DNA from: Patescibacteria group bacterium
Lineage (GTDB): Bacteria > Patescibacteriota > Patescibacteriia > 2-12-FULL-60-25
Reading direction: 5' to 3'
Assembly: GCA_018817245.1 (NCBI GenBank)
Contig: JAHIUG010000024.1
Coordinates: forward strand, 1-13,938
DNA: 13,938 bases
Of the stretch, positions 13,441 to 13,938 are shown in pieces. The stretch's first letter is position 1. Every line of letters starts with the position of its first letter. The translations under genes were made by a program, and so were the position numbers. Below the pieces are notes generated by a model, which saw only the letters and a list, made by a program, of their open reading frames with translations, was not told the origin of the DNA and searched no databases.

Positions 13441-13494
13441 GGGGTCGTATCTTGAATTCTGCATTTGGAAATGCAGAATTCAAGATACGACCCC
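13441..13494. repeat. Perfect 54-bp palindrome (MITE/REP-like)
   Basis: A 26-bp arm at 13441-13466 (starts ggggtcgtatcttgaattct), a 2-bp centre gg, and an exact complementary arm at 13469-13494 (ends ttcaagatacgacccc). No mismatch in 26 pairs points to a recent or conserved element. The GGGGTC...GACCCC ends resemble termini I associate with REP/IS200-type (Y1 transposase) elements, though no transposase is here. It sits between convergent recG and radA and may also stop transcription as a strong hairpin, but there is no clean T tract. Confidence 0.9.
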
Positions 13495-13503
13495 GTTATA
13501 ATC

Positions 13504-13938
13504 CTATAATCCTAACAGTCTAAAAGCATCCGGGAGATTTGACGCCTCTTTTACTTCAACGCCGCTTGGCACATTTTTATCTTGTCCTTTTGGCACAATA
13601 ATTTTATTAAAACCAAGGCGCGCCATTTCTTTCAGACGAATTTCAGGCAAACTCACGGGCCGCAATTCTCCGGCTAGTCCAACTTCTCCGAATAAAGCTA
13701 ATCGCGGATCCAACGGCTTATTTTTCACAGCGCTGGCAATTGCAGCGGCTAAGGCCAGGTCTATGCTCGGATGACGAGCATCAATTCCACCGGCAGCGTT
13801 TGCATAAACATCCTTGTCTAAAGCGTTCACACCGGCGCGTTTTGCCAGAACAGCCAGCAACATGCCCAAACGCGCGTTATCAACGCCTGTGGCTCGTCTA
13901 ATGGGCGTTCCAAAGCCGGCAGGGGAGACAAGTGCCTG
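13504..13938 (-). CDS. radA: DNA repair protein RadA/Sms, C-terminal part (runs off the window)
   Basis: About 144 codons are visible; the gene continues beyond the right edge (5' part missing). Reading in from the edge gives QALVSPAGFGTPIRR, then GVDNARLGMLLAVLAKRAGV, DVYANAAGGI, DLALAAAIASA and ALFGEVGLAGELRPVSLPEIRLKEMARLGF, which are hallmarks of the RadA C-terminal Lon-protease-like domain. RadA is a RecA-related hexameric helicase that extends strand exchange during recombination. The N-terminal zinc finger and RecA-type ATPase must lie to the right. A TTG at 13869 could be mistaken for a start, but the family match continues upstream of it. Stop TAG is at 13504-13506, ten bases from the palindrome. 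Confidence 0.95.
   Translation of the reverse strand, partial: QALVSPAGFGTPIRRATGVDNARLGMLLAVLAKRAGVNALDKDVYANAAGGIDARHPSIDLALAAAIASAVKNKPLDPRLALFGEVGLAGELRPVSLPEIRLKEMARLGFNKIIVPKGQDKNVPSGVEVKEASNLPDAFRLLGL

Overview
The window looks like chromosomal DNA of a Candidate Phyla Radiation (Patescibacteria-type) bacterium. This is inferred from family content: a [NiFe] group 3b-like hydrogenase in a compact genome, a small two-helix membrane protein of a type common in CPR, a half-length MFS protein, a PaaX/Cas2-like regulator, and mostly absent Shine-Dalgarno sites. TGA, TAG and TAA all act as stops, so there is no sign of the TGA=Gly code of Gracilibacteria/Absconditabacteria. I cannot place it to class.

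Layout. 1-1171: a 36-bp tandem array leads into a GIY-YIG nuclease ORF that runs in frame through further copies and inverted copies of the repeat and ends in a complete-looking hydrogenase maturation protease domain. 1166-3002 (minus): hydrogenase delta (small) and alpha (large) subunits; alpha is the expected substrate of that protease. 3003-3302: a strong divergent promoter and a structured leader with an 18-aa leader peptide. 3303-6629: a large HrpA-like DEAH helicase and its terminator. 6681-7767 (minus): a three-gene operon (second GIY-YIG protein, unknown 116-aa protein, cytidine deaminase). 7832-8781: a tRNA 3'-end fragment, tRNA-Ser(UGA) on minus, a two-helix membrane protein, a duplicated hairpin, and tRNA-Arg(GCG). 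8915-9745: purine nucleoside phosphorylase. 9875-10492: half-size MFS protein. 10574-11290: PaaX/Cas2-like gene bounded by a perfect 20-bp inverted repeat. 11340-13424: recG. 13441-13494: perfect 54-bp palindrome. 13504-13938 (minus): 3' part of radA.

How the genes relate. The left third is a hydrogenase locus (two subunits plus processing protease) invaded by a repeat/GIY-YIG element, which seems to have fused the nuclease to the protease. Cytidine deaminase and purine nucleoside phosphorylase fit nucleoside salvage. RecG and RadA are both recombination/branch-migration proteins and converge on the palindrome. The strongest candidates for something undescribed are the nuclease-repeat-protease fusion, the three-stem leader before the helicase, the inverted-repeat-bounded Cas2-like gene, and the hairpin duplicated with a compensatory change upstream of tRNA-Arg.
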